47,458 nt of DNA from Verrucomicrobiota bacterium (GCA_003218475.1 QHNR01000024.1:1-47458), one strand, 5' to 3'; shown: positions 18,519-30,059, counted from the stretch's first letter. Numbers and translations are program-made. Notes: a model not told the origin generated them from the sequence alone.

Positions 18519-20717
18519 ATGAAATCACGTCTCCAGCGAAGCCTCGCCTTGTGCGCCGTCGTTTTAACGGCCGTGACTGCCGCGCCACCTGTGGTAGCGG
18601 CGTCGAAAGAAACGATCGCCATGTCGGTCGGCCGGCTCCTGGAAGAAGGCCATTATACCCGCCAGAAGCTGAATGAGGAGATCTCGAAAAAATTCCTGCA
18701 GAGTTATCTGGAGTTGCTCGATTTCAGTCATCTCTTCTTTACGCAACAAGACGTTGACGCACTCAATACAAAATATGCCAACTCGATAGCAGGGGACGTT
18801 CTTCTCGGTACGCTGAAACCAGCTTACGAGATTTACGCTCTATATACGAAACGGGTTGATGACCGGGTCGCAAAGATAAAAGAGCTGTTGAAGCAGCCGA
18901 TCGATTTCAAGAGCAATGCCACGGTCGAGTTGAGCCGCCAAAAATCGCCATGGCCAAAAGATGAAGCCGAGGCCGACCAGCTCTGGCGAGGTCGCATCAC
19001 AAACGAGCTGTTGCAGGAGCATCTGAGCGAACATCCGATTGAGCCCGCGCCGCAACTAGTCGCTCGCCGTTATGATCGTTTGGCCCGCAACGTGCACGAG
19101 CAAGACAAGGACGAGCAAATTAAACTTTTTCTAGATGCGCTTGCACAGGCGTACGACCCGCATTCGGAATACCTGAGCAAGGCGGACATGAAGAATTTCA
19201 GCATTAACATGGGCCTCTCGCTCGTAGGCATCGGCGCCATGCTTCGGTCCGAAGATGGCTATGCGAAAATTGAAAGCCTGGTGCCCGGCGGACCCGCGCA
19301 ACTGGATGGGAGGCTGAAAGTGGGCGATCGGATTACCGCTGTGGCGCAGGGGCAGGCGGACTATGTCGATGTTCGCGAGATGCGGCTGGATAAAGTTGTC
19401 GAGATGATCCGCGGAAAAAAAGGCACGCGTGTGAGATTGCTGGCCATTCCCTCGGATGCCACCGATCCGTCGCGCCGGAAGAATGTCGAGCTGGTGCGGG
19501 ATGAAATTAAGCTGAAAGATCAGGAAGCCCGCGCTGATATCATAATGAAAAAGGATGAGAACGGCGATCCGATAAAACTCGGGTGGCTTACACTCCCTTC
19601 ATTTTATGCAGACATGGACAGGCACCAGAAGAGCACGACGCGCGACGTGCTTGCGTTGCTCAAGCGGTTAAAGAAAGAAAACATCGCCGGTCTCGTGATT
19701 GATCTGCGGCGAAATGGGGGCGGCTCCCTGGAAGAGGCACTCTCGCTCACCGGTTTGTTTTTGAAATCCGGCCCGATTGTCCAAACCAAAGATTATAATG
19801 GAAGTATCAGGATTTCTTCCGATCCAGATCCGGGTATCGCTTATTCCGGGCCGCTAATCGTTTTGACCAGCCGGCAAAGTGCGTCTGCCAGCGAGATTTT
19901 CGCAGCTGCACTCCAGGATTATGGTCGCGCAGTGATCGTCGGCGACAAGAACACATTTGGCAAAGGTACCGTGCAGACGATCCTCCCGATCGGCCGATTC
20001 GCTTCGCTGTTGGGCAGCCATTCCGATGAAGACGGTGCGTTGAAGCTGACTATCCAAAAATTTTATCGCGTGGCCGGCGGATCCACACAGCTGCATGGCG
20101 TGGCTTCCGACATTGTTCTGCCAAGTTTGAGTGATCTCCCGGAGTTCGGTGAAGGCGCGCTGAAAAATGCCTTGGTTTACGACGAAGTGACGAAGGCGAA
20201 ATACACGAAATGGTCCGACAACCATTCACTGTTTGTTGACCAATTGCGGGGACGCTCGGAAGAACGCGTCAAAAACGATGCCGAATTCCATTACGTGATG
20301 GAGGACATCGATCGTTTGCGGCACAAGATGGATGAGAATCGAATTTCGCTGAACGAAGATGCGCGAAAAAAAGAGCTTCAGGACGATAAACTGCGGAAGG
20401 AAATGCGTTCGAAAGAGCGCCTGGCGCGAAACCAGGAGGAGCCGCGAATTTACCGGCTAACGCTAGACACGGTTGATAAACCGAATCTGCAATTGATCAT
20501 GTATCCCGGGAAATTAGCCGAGGCGAAGAAAAATGGGGTTTCGCCGAAAGTTGATCCTGAAGCCGCTTCCGATGCAGATTCGGAATTGACTTCCGGCGGT
20601 CGAGAAGGCGATAGCAAAGAACCGACTATCGATCCTGAGCGCGACGAGACACTAAATATTCTGACTGATCTTGTCGATCTTTCGCGCGGGCCAAAGACGG
20701 CGAGCACGAATCACTGA
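18519..20717 (+). CDS. prc: Carboxy-terminal (tail-specific) processing protease Prc
   Basis: Periplasmic S41 serine protease of 732 residues. A signal peptide (LALCAVVLTAVTAAPPVVAA) is followed by an N-terminal helical domain, a PDZ domain around 225-310 (GLSLVGIGAMLRSEDGYAKIESLVPGGPAQ), then the S41 core with LVIDLRRNGGGSLEEA, the catalytic serine region SASASEIFAA at 454-463 and the lysine in DKNTFGKGTVQTI. The C-terminal extension (long charged helix about 560-650) matches the DUF3340 domain of E. coli-type Prc. It diverges from the MBL gene. In the known enzyme the substrates are penicillin-binding-protein precursors and murein hydrolases. Confidence 0.94.
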   Translation: MKSRLQRSLALCAVVLTAVTAAPPVVAASKETIAMSVGRLLEEGHYTRQKLNEEISKKFLQSYLELLDFSHLFFTQQDVDALNTKYANSIAGDVLLGTLKPAYEIYALYTKRVDDRVAKIKELLKQPIDFKSNATVELSRQKSPWPKDEAEADQLWRGRITNELLQEHLSEHPIEPAPQLVARRYDRLARNVHEQDKDEQIKLFLDALAQAYDPHSEYLSKADMKNFSINMGLSLVGIGAMLRSEDGYAKIESLVPGGPAQLDGRLKVGDRITAVAQGQADYVDVREMRLDKVVEMIRGKKGTRVRLLAIPSDATDPSRRKNVELVRDEIKLKDQEARADIIMKKDENGDPIKLGWLTLPSFYADMDRHQKSTTRDVLALLKRLKKENIAGLVIDLRRNGGGSLEEALSLTGLFLKSGPIVQTKDYNGSIRISSDPDPGIAYSGPLIVLTSRQSASASEIFAAALQDYGRAVIVGDKNTFGKGTVQTILPIGRFASLLGSHSDEDGALKLTIQKFYRVAGGSTQLHGVASDIVLPSLSDLPEFGEGALKNALVYDEVTKAKYTKWSDNHSLFVDQLRGRSEERVKNDAEFHYVMEDIDRLRHKMDENRISLNEDARKKELQDDKLRKEMRSKERLARNQEEPRIYRLTLDTVDKPNLQLIMYPGKLAEAKKNGVSPKVDPEAASDADSELTSGGREGDSKEPTIDPERDETLNILTDLVDLSRGPKTASTNH

Positions 20718-20772
20718 GTCCGAGCGGCGGGCAACGCCCTCGCCAATTTAGACAATCGCCTCCAGAATGTGA

Positions 20773-20843
20773 TGTAGCGTCCGCTGTCGGGACAGACTAA
20801 GCAGGTTCGTGAACATCTTGCGCTGAGACAGCGCAGACTACAG
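20773..20843. repeat. MITE-like element with TGTAG...CTACA ends
   Basis: Starts TGTAGCGTCCGCTGTC (20773-20788) and ends GAGACAGCGCAGACTACAG (20825-20843), so the terminal arms TGTAG/CTACA and CGCTGTC/GACAGCG are inverted with a few mismatches. A second copy with the same ends lies at 47254-47326. It sits between the convergent prc and L,D-transpeptidase genes. Confidence 0.5.
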
Positions 20844-20862
20844 CCAATGGCGCTTGTGCGGC

Positions 20863-21474
20863 CTACCGCCACCAAGGCCACGGGGGCGCAGGCGGTCCAA
20901 AGCGGGGGTCAAATTGCCGGCCGAAGCGAGGATCTGCAAATCTATTGCCACCTCGCATGAACGGGGATTGCGATTGCCCTAGATAACGGCCAGTCGGTGT
21001 TCTGCCAAACACGGTGACCGGAGTGCCGACGCCGACCGAGTTGAAGAACGCAATTGCATACTGTTCGGGCATGCGAACACAGCCATGCGACGCCGGATAG
21101 CCCGGCAAATATCCGGCGTGCATTCCATCCGCCCCGGAGAACCGCATGAAATAATGCATCGGAGCGGGAATAAATTTCCCTCCGCGTGGAACCGACATGT
21201 CAGCGTCGGCGTCCGCCACGACGGTGTTTCCGCGCGCATCGACGATTTTCCCGTACATGCTCGAATAGTGGCTTCTTTCTTTCTCCAGAACCTTGAATGA
21301 ACCAGTCCGGGTGAGATGGCCGTAACGGCCACTGGAAACCGGCGACGCCAACACTGGCCGTCCATCTTGAAGCAGATAGGCCATCTGCTCTTGCAAATCG
21401 ATTTCGACTGAACTTTCTGCGCGCAACGAAATGGCTGCGCAGACAAAGAGCGAAAGCACAATGATCGTCCTCAC
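20863..21474 (-). CDS. L,D-transpeptidase (YkuD domain), secreted
   Basis: Predicted periplasmic enzyme that forms or edits 3-3 peptidoglycan crosslinks or attaches lipoproteins. The signal peptide IIVLSLFVCAAISLRA is cut before ESSVEIDLQEQ. The YkuD domain reads QMAYLLQDGRPVLASPVSSGR, then MHYFMRFSGADGMHAGYLPGYPASHGCVRMP, giving the conserved histidine and the catalytic SHGCVRM cysteine about 15 residues later. The last 40 residues are rich in proline, arginine, phenylalanine and tryptophan and are low complexity. Its stop faces prc. Followed upstream by thyA, same strand, 54 bases away. Confidence 0.9.
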   Translation of the reverse strand: MRTIIVLSLFVCAAISLRAESSVEIDLQEQMAYLLQDGRPVLASPVSSGRYGHLTRTGSFKVLEKERSHYSSMYGKIVDARGNTVVADADADMSVPRGGKFIPAPMHYFMRFSGADGMHAGYLPGYPASHGCVRMPEQYAIAFFNSVGVGTPVTVFGRTPTGRYLGQSQSPFMRGGNRFADPRFGRQFDPRFGPPAPPWPWWR

Positions 21475-21528
21475 ACCGCGTATAAACCCGCGCGATACGC
21501 GAAAGTCGCACGCTCAGGGGCATGAACT

Positions 21529-22332
21529 CTACACCGCTATCGGAGCTTTGATCGATGGGTGCGGGTTGTAACCCATAAGTTCGAAATCTTCGAACTTGAA
21601 ACCGTGAATGTCTTTAACAGTCGGATTCAATCTCATCCTGGGCAAGCATCGGAAATCACGTGAAAGCTGCTCGCGTGCCTGTTCAAGGTGGTTGTTGTAG
21701 AGATGGAGATCACCGAACGTATGAACGAAATCGCCAGGTCTTAAATCACAAACCTGGGCCACCATCATCGTGAGCAGCGAGTATGATGCGATGTTGAATG
21801 GTACGCCGAGAAACAGATCGGCGCTGCGTTGATATAGCTGACAACTTAATTCGCCATCCTGAACGTAAAACTGGAAAAGCACGTGACATGGTGGGAGTGC
21901 CATGTTCTCGATTTCAGCCGGGTTCCATGCGCTCACGATGAGCCGTCGGCTCTGTGAATTTGATTTGATTTGCTCGATGAGATTATCGATTTGATCCACT
22001 CGCGCTCCGTTTGCGCCTTGCCAGTCCCGCCATTGCGCCCCATACACACGACCGAGATCACCGGTTTTGTCGGCCCACTCATCCCAAATAGTGACTCCAT
22101 GCTCATTAAGGTAACGAACATTGGTGTCGCCGCGGAGAAACCACAGTAGCTCGTAAATAATGGATTTGATATGCAACTTTTTTGTCGTCAGCAGCGGGAA
22201 GCCTAGTCCCTCATTGCGCAGGTCAAACCGTGTCTGCGCACCGAACACTGATAACGTTCCCGTCCCTGTGCGATCTGCGCGCGGCCGACCTTTCTCAAGC
22301 ACGAGTCGGAGCAGATCATGGTATTGACGCAC
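21529..22332 (-). CDS. thyA: Thymidylate synthase
   Basis: Converts dUMP and 5,10-methylene-THF to dTMP and dihydrofolate. 267 residues with [12 protein letters not shown] at the folate/phosphate loop, [25 protein letters not shown], the catalytic [15 protein letters not shown] cysteine, [20 protein letters not shown] and [11 protein letters not shown]. All match ThyA, not the flavin-dependent ThyX. No dihydrofolate reductase is adjacent in this window. The upstream 436 bases hold no gene. Confidence 0.97.
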   Translation of the reverse strand: MRQYHDLLRLVLEKGRPRADRTGTGTLSVFGAQTRFDLRNEGLGFPLLTTKKLHIKSIIYELLWFLRGDTNVRYLNEHGVTIWDEWADKTGDLGRVYGAQWRDWQGANGARVDQIDNLIEQIKSNSQSRRLIVSAWNPAEIENMALPPCHVLFQFYVQDGELSCQLYQRSADLFLGVPFNIASYSLLTMMVAQVCDLRPGDFVHTFGDLHLYNNHLEQAREQLSRDFRCLPRMRLNPTVKDIHGFKFEDFELMGYNPHPSIKAPIAV

Positions 22333-22768
22333 ACGAAAATTTTATCCTGATGTGCCCATTCGCGAAACAGAATTTCTTCCCATCACTTTGTTGTAAGCAG
22401 CGTAATACGTGGAACGTTTTAGAATACAATGTGTGAGTGCGAATGAGGTCGTAAGGCGATTCGTATGTGACATGACAACGAAGTGCGCCGGCGCTTGAGC
22501 AGAGGCCGGCGTGGAACCAAGTTTTCCCGACCGGAATGGAGGCGCGCCGCATTGGCTCGACAGGCCTTGGCAATCGCGTCGGAACCGAGCCGAATTGTCT
22601 CGGATCGGAGAAAGCAGTTCATCGCCTGATCGGCGTTAGCTTCTGGAGAACAGTAACTTAAGCCAGGCGTCAGGGCCTGGCGTAAGGCTTGCTTAGACTT
22701 ATTGGGTTAAAGCCCGCCACGGCGATTCTGTCCGTCGGCGACTTTACCAAGAAAGGATTTTTTAATTT
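22333..22768. promoter_or_regulatory. thyA/dnaK divergent regulatory region
   Basis: No credible gene is seen in these 436 bases, which must hold promoters for thyA and dnaK. A seven-base hairpin GCCAGGC/GCCTGGC with a six-base loop lies at 22662-22681, about 87 bases ahead of dnaK, within its likely leader. AAAGGA at 22753-22758 serves as ribosome binding site for dnaK. I see no CIRCE element (TTAGCACTC-N9-GAGTGCTAA) and no clear sigma-32 promoter. Confidence 0.5.
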
Positions 22769-24721
22769 ATGGCTAAAGTTTTAGGCATCGATTTGGGCAC
22801 CACCAACTCCTGCATGGCCGTGATGGAGGGTGGCGACCCGGTAGTTTTGGAAAACAGTGAAGGCGCACGCACGACGCCTTCGGTGGTTGCCTTCACAAAA
22901 AACGGCGAACGACTGGTCGGCCAGGCTGCGAAACGCCAGGCAGTGACCAACCCGCAAAACACGATCTTCTCGATCAAGCGCTTCATGGGCCGCAAGTACG
23001 ATGAAGTCCAGGAGGAAATCAGGCGCGTCCCTTACAAGGTCGTGAAGGCTGCCAACGGCGACGCGCACGTGCAGGTCGAGATCAACGGCCAACGCAAAAC
23101 ATTCTCGCCGCCGGAAATCTCGGCGATGATTTTGTCGAAGTTAAAAGCCGATGCGGAAGCAAAGCTCGGCGAAAAAATCACGCAGGCCGTCATTACGGTC
23201 CCAGCCTATTTCAACGACTCGCAGCGCAACGCCACGAAGGATGCGGGCAAGATCGCGGGCATGGAAGTTTTACGCATCATTAATGAACCCACAGCAGCAT
23301 CGCTCGCTTACGGTTTGGACAAGAAAAAAGACGAGGAGATTGCAGTTTACGATTTGGGCGGCGGCACGTTCGATATTTCCGTTCTTGAAATTGGCGACGG
23401 CGTTTTCGAAGTAAAAGCGACGAACGGTGATACGCACCTTGGCGGTGACGACTGGGATGCGCGTATCATGGATTGGATCATTAATGAGTTCAAAAAGGAT
23501 ACGGGCATCGATTTAAGCAAGCAGCCGGATGCGGTTCAACGGATCAAGGAGGAAGCTGAGAAAGCCAAGATCGCGCTTTCATCCACGCAGGAATACGAAA
23601 TCAATCTGCCGTTCATCACGGCGGACGCGAGCGGGCCGAAGCACATTCAGAAGAAGTTGACCCGCTCGAAGATGGAACAGCTTTGCGATGATTTGTTCCA
23701 ACGCACCATTCCGCCGGTAAAGGCTTGCTTGAAAGACGCAGGCGTAACCGAGCGAGAAATCGACGAGCTAGTGCTGGTGGGCGGCATGACACGCATGCCC
23801 AAAGTACAACAGATTGCACGCGACCTTATCGGCAAGGAACCCCACAAGGGAGTAAACCCTGACGAGGTGGTCGCGATCGGCGCTGGCATTCAGGGCGGCG
23901 TCCTAAAAGGCGACGTCAAAGATGTGCTCCTTCTCGATGTTACACCGCTTACGCTTTCGATCGAAACAGCCGGCGGCGTGGCTACATCGATGATTCCGCG
24001 GAACACGACAATTCCGACGAGAAAATCGCAGATCTTCTCGACTTACAGCGACAACCAGCCAGGCGTAGAGATCAAGGTGTTACAAGGTGAGCGCCCACTG
24101 TCCCGCGACAATAAACAACTTGGCGTCTTCCACCTCGACGGAATTCCACCCGCTCCGCGTGGTGTGCCGCAGATCGAAGTAACTTTCGATACGGACGCGA
24201 ACGGTATTCTGCACGTCTCGGCCAAAGATTTGGGCACTGGGAAGGAACAGAAAATTTCCATCACCGGCAGTTCCGGTCTTTCCAAGGAAGAAGTGGAGAA
24301 GATGCAGCGCGAAGCCGAAGCGCACGCCGAAGAGGACAAGAAAGCGAAGGAAGCCATCGAGATCAAGAACAACGCCGACATGCTCGCGTATCAGAGCGAG
24401 AAGCAGCTAAAAGAACTCGGTGACAAGATTTCCGGGGACAAAAAGAAGCAAGTCGAAGACGCCATTGCCGCGGTGCGCGACGCGATCAATCGCAACGACG
24501 TCGACGCGATGAAGCGGACCTACGACGACCTGCAGAACAAGTTCCAGGAAGTCAGCGCCGAGCTTTACAAGCAAGCATCAGCGCAAGCCGGCCCGCGCCC
24601 GGGTCGGCAGCCCGGACCTGAAGCGGAGCCGCGCGGTGGCGCCGAAGAAGGCGCCGGCAAACGCGAAGGCGACGTTGTCGACGCCGAGTTCGAAGTCGTC
24701 GACGAAGACAAGAAGAAATAA
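22769..24721 (+). CDS. dnaK: Chaperone DnaK (Hsp70)
   Basis: ATP-dependent Hsp70 chaperone of 650 residues. The N-terminal ATPase shows [54 protein letters not shown] and [13 protein letters not shown]; the linker [15 protein letters not shown] opens the substrate-binding domain. The C-terminal tail contains a helical lid then a low-complexity stretch ending [15 protein letters not shown], a typical DnaK tail. Followed at 83 bases by groES and then groEL on the same strand, forming a contiguous chaperone block; grpE and dnaJ are not present nearby. A ribosome binding site AAAGGA precedes the start. Confidence 0.98.
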   Translation: MAKVLGIDLGTTNSCMAVMEGGDPVVLENSEGARTTPSVVAFTKNGERLVGQAAKRQAVTNPQNTIFSIKRFMGRKYDEVQEEIRRVPYKVVKAANGDAHVQVEINGQRKTFSPPEISAMILSKLKADAEAKLGEKITQAVITVPAYFNDSQRNATKDAGKIAGMEVLRIINEPTAASLAYGLDKKKDEEIAVYDLGGGTFDISVLEIGDGVFEVKATNGDTHLGGDDWDARIMDWIINEFKKDTGIDLSKQPDAVQRIKEEAEKAKIALSSTQEYEINLPFITADASGPKHIQKKLTRSKMEQLCDDLFQRTIPPVKACLKDAGVTEREIDELVLVGGMTRMPKVQQIARDLIGKEPHKGVNPDEVVAIGAGIQGGVLKGDVKDVLLLDVTPLTLSIETAGGVATSMIPRNTTIPTRKSQIFSTYSDNQPGVEIKVLQGERPLSRDNKQLGVFHLDGIPPAPRGVPQIEVTFDTDANGILHVSAKDLGTGKEQKISITGSSGLSKEEVEKMQREAEAHAEEDKKAKEAIEIKNNADMLAYQSEKQLKELGDKISGDKKKQVEDAIAAVRDAINRNDVDAMKRTYDDLQNKFQEVSAELYKQASAQAGPRPGRQPGPEAEPRGGAEEGAGKREGDVVDAEFEVVDEDKKK

Positions 24722-24803
24722 CCACAATTTGCCGGCGGCGGTCGCAACGTCGACAGTCGCCGGCTTAACCACAAAACAAACCAAAAGGAGTAAACGAAAA
24801 CCT

Positions 24804-26805
<2,002 letters not shown>

Positions 26806-26829
26806 GCCGAAACAACAAATGAATCACAG

Positions 26830-26860
26830 CAGCCGAGCTCGAAAGGGCTCGGCTGTTTTG
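26830..26860 (+). terminator. Intrinsic terminator of the chaperone operon
   Basis: Nine-base perfect stem CAGCCGAGC (26830-26838) and GCTCGGCTG (26847-26855) with an eight-base loop, followed directly by TTTTG. It lies 24 bases after the groEL stop and just ahead of the HEPN gene start. Confidence 0.85.
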
Positions 26861-26873
26861 CTTAAGGAGTAAA

Positions 26874-28364
26874 ATGGATCGAAAAGAATTTATTGAGCAC
26901 GTTCGTCGCGGCAGCGGAAAATTTCGCGTCGACGAAATCAAGATTTCTTTCCCGAACGTTGAAGTACGTGGTTCCGGGGTACTCGATGTTCTGGAACACT
27001 GTTTTCGACTTTATGTTCGGTTGCCGAACGGCGTCGTTCCCCCACAGATGCCGCGAGGAGTCGTGTCTCAGGAAGAGTTCGGCACCCTGCAAGGGATAAT
27101 CGACCACGATTTGTCGTTCGAAGCTAAAAATGTCCCGCCACACCACCAGCACTCAGGCCACAATGGGCGGTCGACACTTCGATACAATTTCGACGCCATC
27201 GAGCTTTCTCCTGTTGGTTCGGACAACCAGACGTACGAAGAGATTCGACGAAGTTTGGAGCGACTCGAATCCCCTGAGGCGACACAAGAAACGACGAGCG
27301 AAGCTGAACCTTCCCAACAACAGAACGCCTCTTCCGTCACGTTTTCTGGACTTCTGCGCGGTTTTAAGCTTATCGCCCGTAATGCCGGAACAACGATTGT
27401 GGAGCGCAATGATTTTCTGGGTGAGCGCGAATCAAGACGAAACGATACTCAGTGCGGCGATTTGTCCGGCGACTGGGAATATGGGCTGATTGAGCGCGGC
27501 GAAGACGTAGAATTTCATCTCCAACTTAAATCTGGCCGCGGGTCGGCGGGCGCGAGTCAGGACTTGGCGGTTTTAGATGCGTTCTTGAAAGCGGTCGCTT
27601 TCATCCATGGACAGCACGCTTGGCCATTCACACTTCAATTTCGCAGAGATCACAAACTGATCACCGATCAGGTGCGGCCACCGAAAGTGGCTAAGCGCAG
27701 CCCACACCAGCCTTTTAATGAACGTATTTGGTTCAATGCAGTTGTTGGCAGTTTGCAGTGGGATTTTGGACTGGCACTGAAAAAAGCTTACGCTTTTTTT
27801 CGCCAGGACAATCAACTCACTGATGAGGTTTCGGAATTGTTGTTCCTGTGTCGAGAAGCCGCAGGCGGCGATGCGCACACGACTGTCACTAATATCGCAC
27901 TGTGCTCATTGTTGGACAGTGCGGTGAACTTAGTTTTCGAGGAAAAAATCGAGCGCCAGCAAACGGAAGGCGCCAGCGCATTCAACGATGCGCGCTCGAA
28001 GCTCCTGGCCTTTATCGCGGAGAACAGTGCCAAAATGGGTCGTGTTTCAGAAGAGGCGTGGCGTCGTTTCCAAGCGATCATCAGCAATTCCGAGTTCTAT
28101 GCTGCGCGGGAAAAATTTCGCTCAGTGGGCGAACATCTCGGATTTAAATGGGAAGGTGATTGGCAAGAGATCTTCAAATTTTGGGCGAAGTGGCGCTCGC
28201 GATTGATTCATCGAGGAAGTAGTCGTGATGAAGAATCCGTCGCAACGCACTTCAGCATCGGATCGCGGGTAATAGGCGCGATCCATATGCTAGCCTTAAA
28301 GCTAATGGGCTACGAAGGAGTGATGGTCAGTTCAACCTTCGAGGACGCCATACGCAAAATCTGA
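26874..28364 (+). CDS. Uncharacterised protein with C-terminal HEPN-like motif (candidate defence effector)
   Basis: 496 residues, no family I can name firmly. The N-terminal 300 residues are mixed alpha/beta (RVDEIKISFPNVEVRGSGVL, HCFRLYVRLPNGV, then a glutamate/glutamine/serine-rich hinge near 135-155). The C-terminal 190 residues are helical and end with FKFWAKWRSRLIHRG, in which R441 and H446 form the RxxxxH of HEPN ribonucleases and the order (large N-terminal part, then a helical HEPN domain near the C-terminus) resembles ApeA-type anti-phage proteins. The next genes are KTSC, DNA methyltransferase and nuclease, which supports a defence role. AAGGAG precedes the ATG (26864-26869). Alternative: a non-catalytic HEPN adaptor. 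Confidence 0.6.
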   Translation: MDRKEFIEHVRRGSGKFRVDEIKISFPNVEVRGSGVLDVLEHCFRLYVRLPNGVVPPQMPRGVVSQEEFGTLQGIIDHDLSFEAKNVPPHHQHSGHNGRSTLRYNFDAIELSPVGSDNQTYEEIRRSLERLESPEATQETTSEAEPSQQQNASSVTFSGLLRGFKLIARNAGTTIVERNDFLGERESRRNDTQCGDLSGDWEYGLIERGEDVEFHLQLKSGRGSAGASQDLAVLDAFLKAVAFIHGQHAWPFTLQFRRDHKLITDQVRPPKVAKRSPHQPFNERIWFNAVVGSLQWDFGLALKKAYAFFRQDNQLTDEVSELLFLCREAAGGDAHTTVTNIALCSLLDSAVNLVFEEKIERQQTEGASAFNDARSKLLAFIAENSAKMGRVSEEAWRRFQAIISNSEFYAAREKFRSVGEHLGFKWEGDWQEIFKFWAKWRSRLIHRGSSRDEESVATHFSIGSRVIGAIHMLALKLMGYEGVMVSSTFEDAIRKI

Positions 28365-28410
28365 CAACTCAGCGATACTTCCCACCGAAAAACTTCTTGT
28401 ATCCGCTTGT

Positions 28411-28626
28411 ATGCACAGAATTTCAGTCAATTCGTCAGTGATCCGGTCGGTGGGATATGATCGCGAGATCGCGATTCTTGAAATAGAATTCACGAATGGC
28501 GCCATGTACGAATACGGCGGAGTCCCGGAAGAAATTTATGCCGAATTGCTCGCCGCTGAATCCAAGGGAGCATATTTCGATGCTTGCATAAGAGATCCTC
28601 GATATTCGTGCAGGCGGTTGTCGTGA
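28411..28626 (+). CDS. KTSC domain small protein
   Basis: 71 residues matching the KTSC domain: SVNSSVIRSVGYDREIAIL, then FTNGAMYEYGGVPEEIYAEL and the helix SKGAYFDACIRDPRY. KTSC domains occur alone or beside nucleic-acid enzymes and are thought to bind nucleic acid, though the function is not established. It lies 46 bases after the HEPN gene and 136 before the methyltransferase, all on one strand. No RBS stands out. Confidence 0.75.
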   Translation: MHRISVNSSVIRSVGYDREIAILEIEFTNGAMYEYGGVPEEIYAELLAAESKGAYFDACIRDPRYSCRRLS

Positions 28627-28762
28627 GCACCCTCGCAGGTGAGCCCAACGGTTTCGGCATATGCCAGTGGCTGTTCCCAAGAATGCCAACCGCTGCACCA
28701 CGATCATTTATTTCTGCCTTGAATGATATTGGCATTTTTCTGCAAATTGATATGCTGCGACT

Positions 28763-29611
28763 GTGATTGACCGAAATGTGATTCACTGCGGCGACGCGCA
28801 GCAGCTCATCCAAGCCGTGCCGGATGAAAGCATCGACCTAGTAATCTGCGACGGCCCATATGGAGTCAGCAACAATTCATGGGATCACATCGGGAACGTG
28901 CAGGGATTCAATCTGCTTCTGATCAAGCGCCTGAGCCGAAAATTAAAGCGTGGCGGGAGCCTCTATTTATTTGGAAAAGCGGACTGCCTCGACTTCATCG
29001 ACTATCGTCCATTCCTGCGCCTGAGATCGAGAATAGTGTGGTATCAACCGAGCAGGCTCGGTCAGGGCAGATTCGGTTATACCAACAATTATGATGTTAT
29101 CTGCTACTTTGTTAAGGGCGATCGACCAAACGCTTTTAATCTGGACGACATAAGGGTTCCTCAACTCGTGGAGCTAGGGCATCGCCTAAGATGTGAGCGA
29201 GTCCCTTCGGTTGTAAACGGACCGTTTGGCAAAACGAAGTTTAACGAGAAAGGAAAAAATCCGGGCGACGTGTGGGGGGACATTAAGCAATTAACCTACA
29301 AATCCAAAGAGTTGGTTAACCGAGGTGCGCTTCATACGATTCAAAAACCGGAACGGTTAATCGAGCGTCTCGTCCTCGCTAGTTCCAGTGTGGGAGACAT
29401 TGTATTAGATCCGTTTGCTGGCGTTGGGACCGTTGCTGTTGTCTGCAAACGCCATCAAAGGAACTTCGTTGCCTTTGAGATCAATCCTGATTTTGTGGGA
29501 ATCGGAAATAGGAGACTTGCCGATGTCGAGCGAGAAGGACCTGTCCTCAACTTTAGCGGCCACAAAGAAGATATTTCACAAGATTATCGAACTTGTTCTG
29601 CAGGCCGCTGA
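28763..29611 (+). CDS. DNA methyltransferase, amino (N4/N6) beta-class, of a type II R-M system
   Basis: 282-residue SAM-dependent DNA methyltransferase. The catalytic motif IV appears near the N-terminus as LVICDGPYG (residues 26-34) and the SAM-binding motif I near the C-terminus as DPFAGVG (about 216-222), the permuted order of beta-class enzymes. Motif IV normally reads DPPY or SPPY; here the middle proline is glycine (DGPYG), seen in some relatives but worth noting. KPERLIERLVLASS is the motif X-like helix. Starts with GTG 28763; no upstream ATG is in frame. The last 89 bases overlap the start of the nuclease gene, a coupled R-M arrangement. Confidence 0.85.
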   Translation: MIDRNVIHCGDAQQLIQAVPDESIDLVICDGPYGVSNNSWDHIGNVQGFNLLLIKRLSRKLKRGGSLYLFGKADCLDFIDYRPFLRLRSRIVWYQPSRLGQGRFGYTNNYDVICYFVKGDRPNAFNLDDIRVPQLVELGHRLRCERVPSVVNGPFGKTKFNEKGKNPGDVWGDIKQLTYKSKELVNRGALHTIQKPERLIERLVLASSSVGDIVLDPFAGVGTVAVVCKRHQRNFVAFEINPDFVGIGNRRLADVEREGPVLNFSGHKEDISQDYRTCSAGR

Positions 29612-30059
29612 GTTGGCTCGTTCGGTGGGCATCCAGAACCTACTTCAGCCCGGGTTAGTCAAGGAGCTTATCATCGCCGATATTTTGGGACACCAACCGA
29701 TTACGTCGAAGCGGGCAGCGGACGCCTGTGATCCAAACGATCCCTCGATACTTTACGAATATCTTTCGTGTAAAGAAGGAGGATCCGGTCAGTTGGATCG
29801 GATGTTTAAGGAGCCGCTTATCAAACGAGAGGAATCGTTGCTCCGAATCACTCGAAATAAAAAGTTCTACTTTGCTGTCTTTTTTGCCGACAACCAGACC
29901 AAGGTCAAGGTCATTTATGAGTTAGACGTCGACGTTGTCTTGGCAGAAGCGATACGACAGCTCGATCGAAGCAGAAACGTCATCTCGCATGTAGGTTTCA
30001 ATGAAGTGTGGGCTCGAAAGCACGGGAAAGTAGTCTTTCAAGATGGAAAAAATCTCTAA
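29523..30059 (+). CDS. Putative type II restriction endonuclease
   Basis: 178 residues beginning MSSEKDLSSTLAATKK, the ATG at 29523 lying within the end of the methyltransferase. The fold looks like an alpha/beta nuclease: KELIIADILGHQPITSKRAADA, then ILYEYLSCKEGGSGQLDRMFK, RITRNKKFYFAVFF and RSRNVISHVGFNEVW. The acidic/lysine string YEYLSCK could carry a PD-(D/E)xK-type active site but the exact residues are not standard, so the nuclease assignment rests mainly on its overlap with the methyltransferase and on remembered similarity to other R-M nucleases. The frame is open upstream to 29415 but those codons shadow the methyltransferase. Recognition site unknown. Confidence 0.65.
   Translation: MSSEKDLSSTLAATKKIFHKIIELVLQAAELARSVGIQNLLQPGLVKELIIADILGHQPITSKRAADACDPNDPSILYEYLSCKEGGSGQLDRMFKEPLIKREESLLRITRNKKFYFAVFFADNQTKVKVIYELDVDVVLAEAIRQLDRSRNVISHVGFNEVWARKHGKVVFQDGKNL

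Noticed and set aside
24636-24803. N-terminal extension of groES
   Set aside because: It runs over the dnaK tail and the spacer; GroES begins at the ATG 24804 with MAAVNVRP.
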